Shown piece by piece: positions 44,951 through 54,687 of a stretch of 64,000 nt of DNA (the stretch's first letter is position 1; each line of letters begins with the position of its first letter). The stretch covers positions 248,001-312,000 of the forward strand of contig NZ_SHKN01000001.1 in the NCBI RefSeq assembly GCF_004217115.1. Direction: 5' to 3'. Made by a program: the position numbers and the translations under genes. The notes beneath the pieces were generated by a model, which was given only the letters and a program-made list of their open reading frames with translations, was not told where the DNA came from and searched no databases. Source of the DNA: Ancylomarina subtilis. GTDB taxonomy: Bacteria; Bacteroidota; Bacteroidia; Bacteroidales; Marinifilaceae.

Positions 44951-45400
44951 ATGCTCTTTTTTGCCCGATATATAGTATTGTTGTTCGTCTTTTTAGCACC
45001 TTTGACGTCTTGTAAGCAGACTGTTCATGGTGGAAGTAAATCAGAAGGGGAGCAAGTTCAGACTAAGGATAGTTTAGATCATGATAAGGTTTACCCAAAA
45101 TTTGTGTTTACTAAAGAAATACATAAATTTGGGAACGTTACAGAAGGTGAAATTGTCGTTTGTGAATTTTATTTTCGAAATGTTGGGGATGCAAATCTTA
45201 TTATCAAGTCCATTGAAAGTTCTTGTGGGTGTACGGCTGTAAAATGGGATAAAAATCCAATTAAAAAGGGTGAAGAATCCAGAATTACTGTAGAGTTCGA
45301 TTCAAAAGGCAGACATGGCAAACAATATAAAGTGTTGACTATATTTGCCAATACAAAACCCAAAGTAAAGGAGCTTAAAATTACCGCTACTGTGAAGTAG
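44951..45400 (+). CDS. DUF1573 lipoprotein
   Basis: The ATG at 44951 gives a clean lipoprotein signal (MLFFARYIVLLFVFLAPLTSC) and a 149-residue product; the frame extends 33 codons further upstream without signal character. The DUF1573 domain (about 45-149) has HKFGNVTEGEIVVCEFYFRN, then IIKSIESSCGCTAVKW and VEFDSKGRHGKQYK. This immunoglobulin-like fold is widespread in Bacteroidota envelope proteins, with no fixed function. It precedes yajC by 46 bp and may be co-transcribed. Confidence 0.88.
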   Translation: MLFFARYIVLLFVFLAPLTSCKQTVHGGSKSEGEQVQTKDSLDHDKVYPKFVFTKEIHKFGNVTEGEIVVCEFYFRNVGDANLIIKSIESSCGCTAVKWDKNPIKKGEESRITVEFDSKGRHGKQYKVLTIFANTKPKVKELKITATVK

Positions 45401-45446
45401 TGTTTCATATAGAAAATTTAATTTGTTAATTTAATATTTATTTCAA

Positions 45447-45767
45447 ATGCTTAATTTATTAAACATTGTGCTTATGGCACAGCCTCAGGAAGGTCAGAAT
45501 CCTTTTATGTCTTTTCTTCCTTTAGTATTAATCGTTGTTGTTTTTTATTTTTTCATGATTCGTCCACAGATGAAACGTCAGAAAGAATTGAAGAAATTTC
45601 GTGAAGAGTTGAAAAAAGGTGACAAAGTGGTTACTACCGGAGGTATTTATGGTAAAATTGTTGAGCTTCACGAAACAACCATTATTATGGAAGTTGAAGG
45701 TCAAGCTCGCCTGAAGGTAGATAAGGTTGCTGTTATCAAGGATATGAGTGACGTTGCTCAGAAGTAA
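45447..45767 (+). CDS. yajC: Preprotein translocase subunit YajC
   Basis: A 106-residue accessory subunit of the Sec holotranslocon (SecDF-YajC). One transmembrane helix (SFLPLVLIVVVFYFFMIRPQ) precedes a conserved basic region (MKRQKELKKFREELKKGDKVVTTGGIYGKIVEL). The first 14 residues extend beyond most homologues; the ATG at 45474 (MAQPQEGQ) is an alternative start. secDF is not adjacent. Confidence 0.95.
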   Translation: MLNLLNIVLMAQPQEGQNPFMSFLPLVLIVVVFYFFMIRPQMKRQKELKKFREELKKGDKVVTTGGIYGKIVELHETTIIMEVEGQARLKVDKVAVIKDMSDVAQK

Positions 45768-45838
45768 TTGATGAAAAAATAGTGTTTATTCGCTGTTAAT
45801 TATATTACAAAATACAATTCCTGTATTTTTGTTAGCCT

Positions 45839-45873
45839 AAAAGCTATTACTTTGTAGAGTAATAGCTTTTTTT
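45839..45873 (+). terminator. Rho-independent terminator of yajC
   Basis: A perfect 13-bp stem (AAAAGCTATTACT/AGTAATAGCTTTT) with a 6-nt loop runs directly into a T tract. Confidence 0.94.
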
Positions 45874-45959
45874 GTTTAAATTCATGCTTGAATTATTAGC
45901 ATAAGGATGGCTCGGTAAAAGAGTTTGAATAATGGCTTAACCTCTTAAAATGTAAGATT

Positions 45960-46967
45960 TTGACTTTGCCCGATTTAAAACAAATTAAAGGTGTATTTGA
46001 TAAAGAGAATATTAAAGCCAATAAGAAATTGGTGATTTATATGTTTTTTGTTGCGTTGGCGACCATTTTTTGGTTTCTAAATGCCTTGAGTAAAGAATAT
46101 ACAACCACTGTTAATTACCCTGTATCATACAGCGATTTTCCTTCGAAAAAACTTTTGAGTAATGAGTTACCTTCAAGGTTGAAGTTAACCGTTCGTGCAT
46201 ATGGGTTTGATTTATTACGATATAAACTCAGTTTTCTTCAGTCGATTAATTTTCCGGTGAATGAGTTTACCAACAACAGGTTGGAAAAAAAAGGGGAAAA
46301 CACTTTTTTATTTTCAACCGATAGAATTACCAGTGCTGTAGCTGCCCAGCTTTCATCTGCGATTAGTGTGACTCATATTTCTCCTGACACCATCCATTTT
46401 CAATTTTCGCCTTTAGTCGAGAAAAAAATACCGGTACATCTTAATTCAGATCTTAAGTTCGAACCTCAATTTCGTTTAGGGGGCGATGTCGTTTTGAGCC
46501 CTGATAGTATTTGGGTTATTGGTGCAAAGGCTATTGTTGATAGCGTGAAGCAGATTGAAACCGAAAATTTAAAACTTAAGAAATTGAATGAGACGACCCA
46601 TAAGAAGCTTAGTTTAATGAAGATAAAGGGGCTGAAATATGTGCAGAAAAAGGTTGAAGTTGAGTTGCCTGTGGAACAGTTTACCGAAGCTCAGCAGCAA
46701 GTCAGTCTTAAGGTTGTCAATTTGCCTGATTCGGTATTTATACGATTGTTTCCGCATGAAGCAAAAATTTCTTATTTAGTTGGTTTAATGGATTATGAAA
46801 CCATTAGCCCTGAGCAATTTGAGCTTGAAATAGATTATAATTCGATAGATCTTACGACTAATAAAATCAAAGTAAACCTTAAAAGCTCTCCTCTGAATGT
46901 TTCTAATGTGAGATTTTATCCTGACGAAGTCGTTTATTTGATTGAGAAGAGGAATACGGGAAATTAA
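45960..46967 (+). CDS. YbbR-like (CdaR-type) domain protein
   Basis: A 335-residue protein. One N-terminal transmembrane helix (about 24-42, KLVIYMFFVALATIFWFLNA) is followed by YbbR repeats outside the membrane (VNYPVSYSDFP; KIPVHLNSD-type second repeat; VEVELPVEQF; last repeat near 250-330). No ATG precedes the membrane helix in frame, so a TTG start (45960 or 45966) is used. In Firmicutes, YbbR/CdaR regulates the di-adenylate cyclase CdaA, but no cyclase gene lies here. It is co-transcribed with coaE, 49 bp downstream. Confidence 0.85.
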   Translation: MTLPDLKQIKGVFDKENIKANKKLVIYMFFVALATIFWFLNALSKEYTTTVNYPVSYSDFPSKKLLSNELPSRLKLTVRAYGFDLLRYKLSFLQSINFPVNEFTNNRLEKKGENTFLFSTDRITSAVAAQLSSAISVTHISPDTIHFQFSPLVEKKIPVHLNSDLKFEPQFRLGGDVVLSPDSIWVIGAKAIVDSVKQIETENLKLKKLNETTHKKLSLMKIKGLKYVQKKVEVELPVEQFTEAQQQVSLKVVNLPDSVFIRLFPHEAKISYLVGLMDYETISPEQFELEIDYNSIDLTTNKIKVNLKSSPLNVSNVRFYPDEVVYLIEKRNTGN

Positions 46968-47016
46968 GAGAGTTAAGTTTCATTGTGAGCTAATTGTAAA
47001 TTAAATTTTAAAATTG

Positions 47017-47610
47017 ATGACGAAGCCACTTAGTATTGGTTTAACAGGGGGAATTGGAAGTGGGAAATCTTTGGTTGCTGAGTTTTTTAGCTTGTTAGGT
47101 GTTCCTGTTTATACTTCTGATGTGGAAGCTAAAAAGTTGATGCAAACCGATATTACGATTCGTGAAAGTTTACTTAATGAGTTTGGCGATTCTGTTTATT
47201 CCGAATCGGGAGAATTAAATCGAGCAGAATTGGCTAATATCATTTTTAATGATGCTGAAGCTTTGAAAAAAGTGAATGCGATTGTGCATCCTCAAGTGCG
47301 TTTGCATTATCAGGCCTGGTTGGAAAAACAAGTTGAGGTGGCTTATGTCATTCAGGAATCAGCTATCCTTTTTGATACGGGACTCTATAAAAATTTTGAT
47401 CGGATTATAACGGTTACTGCTGATACCGAAATACGAATTCAGAGGGTTATGCTGCGAGATAAGTGTACCCGGGAATCCGTTCTGGAACGGATGAGTAAAC
47501 AGGTTGCTGAGCAAACAAAAATCGATCTGTCTGATTTTGTAATATATAATAACTCAGAGCTTATTATACCACAAATTATTTCAATTCATGAGCAATTAAT
47601 TAGCTTGTAA
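47017..47610 (+). CDS. coaE: Dephospho-CoA kinase
   Basis: Last step of coenzyme A synthesis: phosphorylates the ribose 3'-hydroxyl of dephospho-CoA. A 197-residue P-loop kinase with Walker A GLTGGIGSGKSLVA at the N-terminus. It also has the CoA-domain DVEAKKLMQ, NAIVHPQVR, and the lid RVMLRDKCTRE. The ATG at 47017 is taken over the adjacent TTG. It follows the YbbR-like gene in one likely transcript. Confidence 0.95.
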   Translation: MTKPLSIGLTGGIGSGKSLVAEFFSLLGVPVYTSDVEAKKLMQTDITIRESLLNEFGDSVYSESGELNRAELANIIFNDAEALKKVNAIVHPQVRLHYQAWLEKQVEVAYVIQESAILFDTGLYKNFDRIITVTADTEIRIQRVMLRDKCTRESVLERMSKQVAEQTKIDLSDFVIYNNSELIIPQIISIHEQLISL

Positions 47611-47803
47611 AGAATTGTTTCATGTGTGTTTGAATACGGTTATTAAGGCAAAGTTGGCGTTAAACTTTGTTAAACACTGATTTTTTTCGTGTCAAAAAAA
47701 GTCTTTAATTCAGGCATCTTTTGTTTCTTTGGTATTTCACACGTGTTGCAGAGAAGGCAAATTGTTTGCGACAGATCAATTATAAATTTCGATATATTTT
47801 AAT

Positions 47804-48520
47804 ATGGCAAAATTCGGAAAGTGGATAGCTGGCGGTTTAGGATGGGCATTTTTAGGCCCCATTGGTGGTGTGTTAGGCTATTTTGTGGGATCAGCTTTTG
47901 ATTCTGTAGACATAAAAGCAACAGGAAGACCAGGAACAACTCAAGGCGATTTTTTAATGAGTTTATTGGTGCTTGTTGCAGCTGTGATGAAAGCTGATGG
48001 TAAGGTCTTGAAATCTGAGTTGGATTACGTCAAATCATATCTAATCAAAAGTTTTGGAACCGAAAAAACAGGAGAAGCTTTAACTATATTACGTGATATT
48101 TTAAATCGTGATATTCCTGTTGAGCAGGTTTGTGCGCAAATCAGCCAGCAACTCGATTATTCTTCGCGTTTACAGTTGTTGCACTTTTTGTTTGGTATCG
48201 CACAGGCCGATGGTGTCATAGCTGATTCTGAATTGAAGATGATAGAGCGAATCTATTATTACATGGGCGTTAAGTCTGCAGATTTCAATTCAATCAAGTC
48301 GATGTTTATTCAGGAGACGGGTTGGGCTTATCAGGTGCTCGAAATTGATAAGACTGCAAGCGATGATGAGATTAAAAAAGCTTATCGTAAAATGGCAGTT
48401 AAGTATCATCCTGACAAAGTGAGCTACTTAGGTGAGGATGTGCAAAAAGCAGCTAAAGAAAAGTTTCAGAAAGTGAGTGAAGCTTACGAAAAGATAAAAA
48501 AAGAGAGAGCTTTTGCATAA
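47804..48520 (+). CDS. TerB plus DnaJ domain co-chaperone (DjlA-like)
   Basis: A 238-residue protein. A Gly-rich N-terminal helix ([20 protein letters not shown]) probably sits in or on the membrane. Residues about 45-160 form a TerB-like helical domain ([20 protein letters not shown] ... [18 protein letters not shown]). The C-terminal J domain (about 175-238) has the HPD motif in [14 protein letters not shown]. This domain order matches DjlA, which stimulates DnaK at the inner membrane. Its client here is unknown. Confidence 0.92.
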   Translation: MAKFGKWIAGGLGWAFLGPIGGVLGYFVGSAFDSVDIKATGRPGTTQGDFLMSLLVLVAAVMKADGKVLKSELDYVKSYLIKSFGTEKTGEALTILRDILNRDIPVEQVCAQISQQLDYSSRLQLLHFLFGIAQADGVIADSELKMIERIYYYMGVKSADFNSIKSMFIQETGWAYQVLEIDKTASDDEIKKAYRKMAVKYHPDKVSYLGEDVQKAAKEKFQKVSEAYEKIKKERAFA

Positions 48521-48610
48521 AATGATGATCGGAGTTAAAAAACAGTATTAATTAATTTTTTTTAACCGTCCGGAATTTTATTTTTGTGCTTCCAACTAAA
48601 AAATGACAAT

Positions 48611-49027
48611 ATGTTGAAAGGAATATTAGCTATATCAGGACAGACTGGACTGTTTAAATTGGTTTCAAACTCGAAAAGTGGTTTTATCGTTGAATCTTTA
48701 ATCGACAAGAAGCGTATGCCTGCACACGCAACTTCAAAGATTTCTGCTTTAGAGGATATCGCTATCTTTACAGAAGAGGGAGATGTTCAATTACAAGAAG
48801 TAATTAAGACCATCAAGGAGAAAGAGAATGGTGGACAAGCCATTAGTCATAAAGCATCGGGCAACGAGTTGAAAGCATACATGAAAGAGATCTTGCCTAA
48901 CTACGATGAAGATCGTGTATATGTTTCTGATATGAAGAAGGTTTTCCAATGGTATAACATTCTTCAGGAAAACGATATGCTGAATGAAGTTGAAACTGAG
49001 GAAGAAGAAACTTCAGGAGAAGAGTAA
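48611..49027 (+). CDS. DUF5606 family protein
   Basis: A 138-residue cytosolic protein beginning MLKGILAISGQTGLFKLVS, the conserved DUF5606 start, and including KRMPAHATSKISALEDIAIF. The C-terminal segment (about 85-138) is helical and ends in an acidic tail (EVETEEEETSGEE). Found in Bacteroidota with no known function. The ATG at 48611 is chosen over the upstream TTG at 48584. Monocistronic and followed by a strong bidirectional terminator. Confidence 0.87.
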   Translation: MLKGILAISGQTGLFKLVSNSKSGFIVESLIDKKRMPAHATSKISALEDIAIFTEEGDVQLQEVIKTIKEKENGGQAISHKASGNELKAYMKEILPNYDEDRVYVSDMKKVFQWYNILQENDMLNEVETEEEETSGEE

Positions 49028-49040
49028 ACTCCAGTTCTGA

Positions 49041-49086
49041 AAAAAAAGCGAGGCTATCAATTGTTTGATAGCCTCGCTTTTTTATT
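49041..49086. terminator. Bidirectional terminator between convergent genes
   Basis: A perfect stem AAAGCGAGGCTATCAA/TTGATAGCCTCGCTTT with a 4-nt loop is flanked by A and T runs, serving both the DUF5606 and the cupin genes. Confidence 0.95.
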
Positions 49087-49097
49087 TAAAGTTAAAC

Positions 49098-49400
49098 TTA
49101 TTCGAATATATTTCTGGAAATTAAGAATTTAGAATCTTCCAAAGCTTTAAGGGCATGTAATTCTCCTTTTGAGAAAGAAAAGAAATCATCTGCTTCGACG
49201 CAGGTTGTACGACCTGCAATTTCAAATTCAATTTTTCCCGATATTAAATAAAGAGCAGCATGGGCAGGAGCTGGCTGTGGGGGAACGACCATACCTTTTT
49301 TTACAGCTACAATTAAGGATTCGAAAGTCCCGTTGTCATAAATTTGTTTTTTATCTATTCCCGTAATTTCGATTTCTTGTGAGAGTTGACGTTTGTGCAT
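49098..49400 (-). CDS. Small cupin-domain protein
   Basis: A 100-residue single-domain protein. The beta-barrel pattern shows as PPQPAPAHAALYLISGKIEF, DDFFSFSKGELHALKAL and the closing strand SKFLISRN. The cupin metal ligands are only partly recognisable (His in PAHAAL and in GELHALK), so a catalytic role is uncertain; it may be a binding or regulatory cupin. Single gene, convergent with the DUF5606 gene. Confidence 0.82.
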   Translation of the reverse strand: MHKRQLSQEIEITGIDKKQIYDNGTFESLIVAVKKGMVVPPQPAPAHAALYLISGKIEFEIAGRTTCVEADDFFSFSKGELHALKALEDSKFLISRNIFE

Positions 49401-49496
49401 CGTTTGTGTTTTAGATTTTGTTTAAGCAATTAAAATTTATACTTATATTTCAGAGGAAAATATAAGTCAACCAGAAACCTAAAAATACGGAAAGCG

Positions 49497-49970
49497 ATGC
49501 CAAATAAAAATAGTATTCAGATCTGTTTGTTTTTAATTTTAACATGGAGTCTAATTTCGTGTGGGAGATCAACTACCTTGATTGAGGAATGTAAACGTGT
49601 GATCGAAACAGATAAGGCTTTTTCTGATTATTCTCAAGAGCATGGAATGGCAGAATCTTTTTATAAATATGCCTCTCCCAAAGCGGTTATGTTACGTGAT
49701 AATTCCTATCCTATTATAGGGAATGAGAACATAAAAGCGTTATTGTCATCAACAGAAAAAACAAATCATATCTTAACCTGGGAACCTCAATATGCCGATG
49801 TCTCATCATCTAGAGATATGGCCTACACTTATGGGTATTACAAATACATCACACCAGATTCAACCTATAGAGGTTGTTATGTTTCCATTTGGAAAAAGGA
49901 TATGCATGATCAGTGGAAATTTGTGTTTGATGCCGGAAGTAGTGGTTTAGGCAAAGAAAAATCGGAATAA
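49497..49970 (+). CDS. NTF2/DUF4440-like lipoprotein
   Basis: A 157-residue protein with lipoprotein signal (LILTWSLISC, Cys about 22). The body has the SnoaL/DUF4440 layout: helix VIETDKAFSDYSQEHG, then AESFYKYASPKAVMLRDNSY, PIIGNENIKALLSS, and strands MAYTYGYYKYITP and CYVSIWKKDMHDQWKFVFD. These folds bind small ligands; substrate unknown. No operon partner. Confidence 0.8.
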   Translation: MPNKNSIQICLFLILTWSLISCGRSTTLIEECKRVIETDKAFSDYSQEHGMAESFYKYASPKAVMLRDNSYPIIGNENIKALLSSTEKTNHILTWEPQYADVSSSRDMAYTYGYYKYITPDSTYRGCYVSIWKKDMHDQWKFVFDAGSSGLGKEKSE

Positions 49971-50117
49971 ACATGTTCAAATAGTTAGATATTGAACTCT
50001 ATTTACAGTATAATTATAAAATTTGTTGAGTATTTATAAAAATAATTCATTCATAATTATTATATTTCATCAAATTAAGTAAATTTACCACGCTATTAAT
50101 AACAAAAAATTTAAGTA

Positions 50118-50309
50118 ATGCCACAAGGTACCGTAAAATTCTTTAATGAAACTAAAGGTTTTGGTTTTATTAAAAACAATGAGACAGACGAAGACATCTT
50201 TGTACACGTAACAGGATTAATTGATAAAATTGATCAGGGTGACGTTGTTACTTTTGATGTTGTTGAAGGAAAAAAAGGAATGAATGCTGTTAATGTAAAA
50301 ATTGACTAA
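50118..50309 (+). CDS. Cold-shock domain protein (CspA family)
   Basis: A 63-residue OB-fold RNA chaperone with RNP1 KGFGFIKN and RNP2 DIFVHV both intact. It begins MPQGTVKFFNETKG. Its leader (50030-50117) is AT-rich; cold-shock genes are often controlled through such leaders, but no specific structure was identified. Terminator 21 bp downstream. Confidence 0.96.
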   Translation: MPQGTVKFFNETKGFGFIKNNETDEDIFVHVTGLIDKIDQGDVVTFDVVEGKKGMNAVNVKID

Positions 50310-50329
50310 TTCCTCTATTCTTTTTGTCA

Positions 50330-50357
50330 AAGCTCAATGTGAATTGGGCTTTTTTTA
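50330..50357 (+). terminator. Rho-independent terminator of the cold-shock gene
   Basis: The stem AAGCTCAAT pairs with ATTGGGCTT (one G-U), followed by six T. Confidence 0.88.
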
Positions 50358-50448
50358 TGCCCTTAATTTTGCAAAAACACCTGAAACTTTCCTAAAATCT
50401 ATCTGTATTCGAGTTTTTCATCTCTGTGTATTGTTATATATTTGTTAG

Positions 50449-50871
50449 ATGATTAATACAGATGAAAAACTCATACTCCTAAATAAGATCAGTGCCGATA
50501 CACTGATGGAACATTTAGGAATTATTTATACTGAAGTTGGTGATGATTACCTGGTTGCAGAAATGCCTGTAAGCTCCAAACATTATCAACCCATGCGAAT
50601 ACTTCATGGAGGTGCAACACTTGCTCTAGCAGAGTCAGTGGGGAGCGCTCTGTCTGTTATTCATATTGATCTAAATCGATTTGATGTAAAAGGCATGGAA
50701 ATAAATGCCAATCATATTCGCAGCATTAAAAAAGGGACACTCCGAGCTAAGGCAAAGTTTATCCATAAAGGAAGAACAAGTCATATTGTTGAGATTACAA
50801 TTTGTAATGAGCAGGATAAGTTAATTTCTATTTGTCGTCTGACTAATGTTGTGTTAAAGAAACAGCTATGA
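50449..50871 (+). CDS. Hotdog-fold thioesterase, probable DHNA-CoA hydrolase of menaquinone synthesis
   Basis: A 140-residue PaaI/YdiI-like hotdog enzyme: MEHLGIIYTEVGDDYLVAEM, then the active-site loop HYQPMRILHGGATLALAES with the catalytic Glu. The last strand ends CRLTNVVLKK. Its stop overlaps the menF start by 4 bp (ATGA) and menD and menB follow. It is therefore the best candidate for 1,4-dihydroxy-2-naphthoyl-CoA hydrolysis in the menaquinone pathway. The enzyme class is clear from sequence; the specific substrate is inferred from the operon. Confidence 0.88.
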   Translation: MINTDEKLILLNKISADTLMEHLGIIYTEVGDDYLVAEMPVSSKHYQPMRILHGGATLALAESVGSALSVIHIDLNRFDVKGMEINANHIRSIKKGTLRAKAKFIHKGRTSHIVEITICNEQDKLISICRLTNVVLKKQL

Positions 50872-51998
50872 AAGAGGACTTCGCATTAAAAAAAATTGAA
50901 GCTGTTCTTACGACGTGTTTAGCCAATCATCTTGCATTTTACGCTTACAAACGCCCCAATACCCAACAGATTGAAATCGGTATCCAAAAGGATCTGGATC
51001 TGTTGAAATATACAGATTTTGCTGATTTGGAAGGGTTGTCTGGTTTTGTAATGGCGCCTTTTGATTCTAATCAACAACATCCTTCCTGGTTTATTCGAGA
51101 CGATTTTAATTTCAGCTCTTTTAATGATGATGAAATTGAACGTCTCAATCAATATAAAAACACGATTGATGAGAAGGAACAAAAGCCTATTGCAGCACAA
51201 AAGGAAGATGATTATTTTACTCAAATAGCAGCGTTTTTAGATGAACTGAAAGCTGGGAAGCTGGAGAAAGTAATACTGTCCCGGATTCAACTTGAAAAAG
51301 AGATTTCAGATGTTAAGAGAGCTGCTTTGTTTCTCCAGCTCTGTCAGCATTATCCACAAGCATTTGTTTCCTTTGTTTCATTACCAGGTGTTTGCTCATG
51401 GATGGGGGCTAGTCCTGAATTGCTTTTTAAATCACAGAATAGTTTCTCGGAAACCGTCGCTTTAGCAGGTACTATGCCTGTTTATCAAGGCTGTTCTCTG
51501 GAAAGGGAGTGGGGGAGTAAAGAGATCGAGGAACAAGCATTTGTGAGTGATTATATAGAGCGTGTTTTTAAGGATAATGCCATTTGTGCTTATGAAAAAA
51601 TCGGTCCCTATACCGTTCAAGCGGGTCAAGTTGTCCATTTAAAAACCGATTTTAAAACCCAAGCCGACTTGAGTTTTAAAGATAAGTCGAAGATAATTTC
51701 GGCATTGCATCCAACGCCAGCCGTTTGTGGATTACCTAAAATTAAAGCTCTTGATTTAATAAAGCGGGTTGAGACTCACGATAGAGAATATTATGCTGGC
51801 TTTTGGGGCCCCATTCATGCAAATGGTGAATGTGCGTTGTATGTGAATTTGAGAACCATGAAATTATCAAAAAATCATTTATCTTTATTTGTCGGTGGGG
51901 GAATAACAGCAGACTCTATTCCGCAAAAGGAATGGGAAGAGACACAACATAAGGCACAAACTTTATTGTCGGTAATCAATAAGTTTGACGCAAACTGA
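50868..51998 (+). CDS. menF: Isochorismate synthase (menaquinone-specific)
   Basis: Converts chorismate to isochorismate, the first committed step to menaquinone. The 376-aa sequence carries the C-terminal chorismate-binding domain (about 115-370): KLEKVILSRIQLEK, the GxxPELL region GASPELLFKSQNS, and LHPTPAVCGLPK. The end has YYAGFWGPIHANGECALYVN with the metal-binding acidic residues. An entC role in siderophore synthesis is possible in general, but the men operon settles it as menF. Translationally coupled to the thioesterase gene. Confidence 0.95.
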   Translation: MKEDFALKKIEAVLTTCLANHLAFYAYKRPNTQQIEIGIQKDLDLLKYTDFADLEGLSGFVMAPFDSNQQHPSWFIRDDFNFSSFNDDEIERLNQYKNTIDEKEQKPIAAQKEDDYFTQIAAFLDELKAGKLEKVILSRIQLEKEISDVKRAALFLQLCQHYPQAFVSFVSLPGVCSWMGASPELLFKSQNSFSETVALAGTMPVYQGCSLEREWGSKEIEEQAFVSDYIERVFKDNAICAYEKIGPYTVQAGQVVHLKTDFKTQADLSFKDKSKIISALHPTPAVCGLPKIKALDLIKRVETHDREYYAGFWGPIHANGECALYVNLRTMKLSKNHLSLFVGGGITADSIPQKEWEETQHKAQTLLSVINKFDAN

Positions 51999-52076
51999 TA
52001 TGAATATTTCATCTCATTCATACGAGTATTCAGATAAAAAATATAGCCCACCGGGCATTAAGATATAATAGAAGAA

Positions 52077-53768
52077 ATGACTCATAAAACCTCAGATATT
52101 AAGGGTGTAAAAGAATTGATTGACATTTGTGTTGGAAAGGGAATGGAATATGTTGTTATTTCTCCCGGATCACGAAATGCACCTTTGAGTATCTCTCTTG
52201 CACGCGATAATCGTATACAAACCCCTGTGATTGTTGATGAACGAAGTGCTGGGTATTTTGCTTTGGGTATTGCTCAACAAACGGGGAAGCCAGTTGGTTT
52301 GGTTTGTACCTCGGGTACAGCTTTGCTTAATTATGCGCCTGCCGTTGCTGAGGCTTTTTATCAGCGTTTACCTTTGGTTGTGCTTTCAGCTGATCGTCCG
52401 CAAGAGTGGATTGGTCAGGATGACAGTCAGGCGATTAATCAGGTGAATGTTTTACAAAATTTTGTTAAGGCTAGTTACCATTTGCCTATTGTTACTGATG
52501 GGACGGATGATTTATGGAGTCTCAATCGAATGATGAATGAGGCACTTTCAAAGTCTATTTCCGGTAGATTGGGGCCCGTTCATATCAATATTCCTTTTCG
52601 TGAGCCATTATATGGTGAAAAAAATAAAGAGGGTGAATCTGAAAGAATTATCAATAAGATTGTAGCTAACGAAGTGCTTTCTAATGAGATTAAAGAAGCT
52701 TTAGTTCAAGAATGGAGATCATCAAGTAAGGTGTTGATTTTAGCAGGTCTTTTACCAAAAAATGAAAAACTGAATGCTTGTTTGAGCCAGTTGGCAAAGT
52801 TTAAACAAGTTGTTGTATTAACCGAGAGTATTTCGAATCTTAACGATCAGGCTTTTTTACCTTGCATCGATCGGGTGATTACCAGTTTTTCAGCTAAAGA
52901 GGCGGAGGTATTCCAACCTGATCTTCTGATCAATTTTGGTGGGCCTTTGGTGTCTAAAAAGATCAAATCATTTTTAAGAGAAAACCCACCTGAAAAGCAT
53001 TGGTTTGTAGGTAAAGAAGATAAACTCATCGACACATTTAAGGCTCTAAGTTCGCATATTGATATTGCACCTGAAAACTTTTTTGAAGAGATCTTACCTC
53101 TTCTTTCAAACCATGAGAGTACATATGCTGATGATTGGAAAAAGCGAGACCGAGCTTGCGATTTAGCTCATGAAGACTATTTGAAAAATACAAAATGGTC
53201 TGACTTAAAGGCTTTCGAGTCGGTGTTGGGGGCAATTCCGGATGGGGCTAATTTACAGTTGGCCAATTCATCGGTGGTGCGCTATGCCCAGCTTTTCAAA
53301 ACCAGCCCGAATCTTCTTTATAATTCCAATAGGGGAACATCAGGGATCGATGGATGCACCTCAACTGCTGTTGGGGCTTGTCATGTGAATGATAAAATTA
53401 CGACGCTTATAACCGGTGATATCAGTTTCTTTTACGATACGAATGGATTGTGGAATAAGTATCTGAGTAATCGACTTAAGATTGTTTTGATCAACAATGG
53501 AGGAGGAGGGATTTTTCGATTTATCCCTGGTCCATCAGATGCTCCGGAGCTTGAAGAATATTTTGAAACAGTTCAGGAATATCGTGCCGATAAGCTTGCT
53601 GAAACTTATGGTTTAGATTATTTTTATGCCGATAGTTTAGAGGCTTTGGAAAACAGTTTGCCAGACTTTTTCAAATTAGGAGAAAAGGCATGCATTCTGG
53701 AACTTAAAACGCCAAGAGAATTGAATGATGTGGTGTTAAAAGACTATTTTAAGAATTTACGTAAATAA
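52077..53768 (+). CDS. menD: SEPHCHC synthase MenD
   Basis: Thiamine-diphosphate enzyme joining isochorismate and 2-oxoglutarate to give SEPHCHC. The 563-aa protein has the N-terminal Pyr domain with YVVISPGSRNAPLSISLA and PVIVDERSAGYFALG. The PP domain has GDISFFYDTNGLW ending with NNGGGGIFRFIPG, the ThDP/Mg site. It starts 79 bp after menF. The next enzymes MenH, MenC and MenE are not in the window, so they must be encoded elsewhere. Confidence 0.96.
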   Translation: MTHKTSDIKGVKELIDICVGKGMEYVVISPGSRNAPLSISLARDNRIQTPVIVDERSAGYFALGIAQQTGKPVGLVCTSGTALLNYAPAVAEAFYQRLPLVVLSADRPQEWIGQDDSQAINQVNVLQNFVKASYHLPIVTDGTDDLWSLNRMMNEALSKSISGRLGPVHINIPFREPLYGEKNKEGESERIINKIVANEVLSNEIKEALVQEWRSSSKVLILAGLLPKNEKLNACLSQLAKFKQVVVLTESISNLNDQAFLPCIDRVITSFSAKEAEVFQPDLLINFGGPLVSKKIKSFLRENPPEKHWFVGKEDKLIDTFKALSSHIDIAPENFFEEILPLLSNHESTYADDWKKRDRACDLAHEDYLKNTKWSDLKAFESVLGAIPDGANLQLANSSVVRYAQLFKTSPNLLYNSNRGTSGIDGCTSTAVGACHVNDKITTLITGDISFFYDTNGLWNKYLSNRLKIVLINNGGGGIFRFIPGPSDAPELEEYFETVQEYRADKLAETYGLDYFYADSLEALENSLPDFFKLGEKACILELKTPRELNDVVLKDYFKNLRK

Positions 53769-53839
53769 TAATTGAAGAAGAATACGGAGATTGAGCACAT
53801 AAGTTGATCTTGCTGTATTCAGATCTAAAACAAAATAAA

Positions 53840-54664
53840 ATGACACAGAGAAACTGGACAACGATAAAGGAATACGAAGATATCAAATTTGAATTCTTCG
53901 AAGGAATTGCAAAAATTACAATCAATCGCCCGGAGGTTTATAATGCATTTCGCCCACAAACCAACTTCGATATGCTTGATGCGATGGATATTTGTCGTGA
54001 GCGTTCCGATATTGGTGTAATTGTATTTACAGGTACAGGAGATAAAGCTTTCTGTTCTGGTGGTGATCAGAATGTAAAAGGAGTTGGTGGTTATATTGAT
54101 GATCATGGAGTGCCTCGTTTGAATGTATTGGATTTACACAAGGCTATTCGTTCTATGCCCAAGCCTGTTGTTGCGATGGTCAATGGTTATGCTATTGGCG
54201 GAGGACACGTTTTACACGTGGTTTGCGATTTAACTATTGCTTCGGATAATGCTAAGTTTGGTCAAACAGGTCCTAAGGTGGGTAGTTTCGATGCCGGTTT
54301 TGGTTCGTCATACTTAGCTCGTCAGGTCGGTCAAAAGAAAGCTCGTGAAATCTGGTTCTTATGTCAGCAGTATTCTGCTAAAGAAGCTGAAGAAATGGGA
54401 ATGGTCAACAAGGTAGTAGCCTTGGAAGATTTGGAAGATACAACGGTTGAGTGGTGCAAAATTATGATGCAGCGTAGTCCTATGGCGCTTCGTATGATCA
54501 AGCGTGGCTTAAATGCTGAGCTTGACGGACAAAGAGGTCTGATGGAATTTGCTGGTGACGCAACTATGATGTATTACTTGATGGAGGAAGCTCAGGAAGG
54601 TAAAAATGCATTTCTTGAGAAACGCGATCCTGATTTTCAGAAATTTCCTAAATTTCCAGGATAA
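53840..54664 (+). CDS. menB: 1,4-dihydroxy-2-naphthoyl-CoA synthase MenB
   Basis: Crotonase-fold enzyme that cyclises o-succinylbenzoyl-CoA to DHNA-CoA. The 274-residue form has [13 protein letters not shown], the oxyanion-hole motif [25 protein letters not shown], and the C-terminal FPKFPG that closes the active site. The ATG at 53840 is preferred because the 12 upstream residues are not crotonase sequence. Last gene of the operon, followed by a terminator. With the first gene of the operon as the thioesterase, synthase and hydrolase of the same intermediate are co-expressed. Confidence 0.96.
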   Translation: MTQRNWTTIKEYEDIKFEFFEGIAKITINRPEVYNAFRPQTNFDMLDAMDICRERSDIGVIVFTGTGDKAFCSGGDQNVKGVGGYIDDHGVPRLNVLDLHKAIRSMPKPVVAMVNGYAIGGGHVLHVVCDLTIASDNAKFGQTGPKVGSFDAGFGSSYLARQVGQKKAREIWFLCQQYSAKEAEEMGMVNKVVALEDLEDTTVEWCKIMMQRSPMALRMIKRGLNAELDGQRGLMEFAGDATMMYYLMEEAQEGKNAFLEKRDPDFQKFPKFPG

Positions 54665-54687
54665 GGAATATTAAGATATTTATGAGA

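Noticed and set aside
45824-45831. TATTTTTG as a promoter -7 box after yajC
   Set aside because: No TTTG at the right spacing and it lies directly before a strong terminator hairpin.
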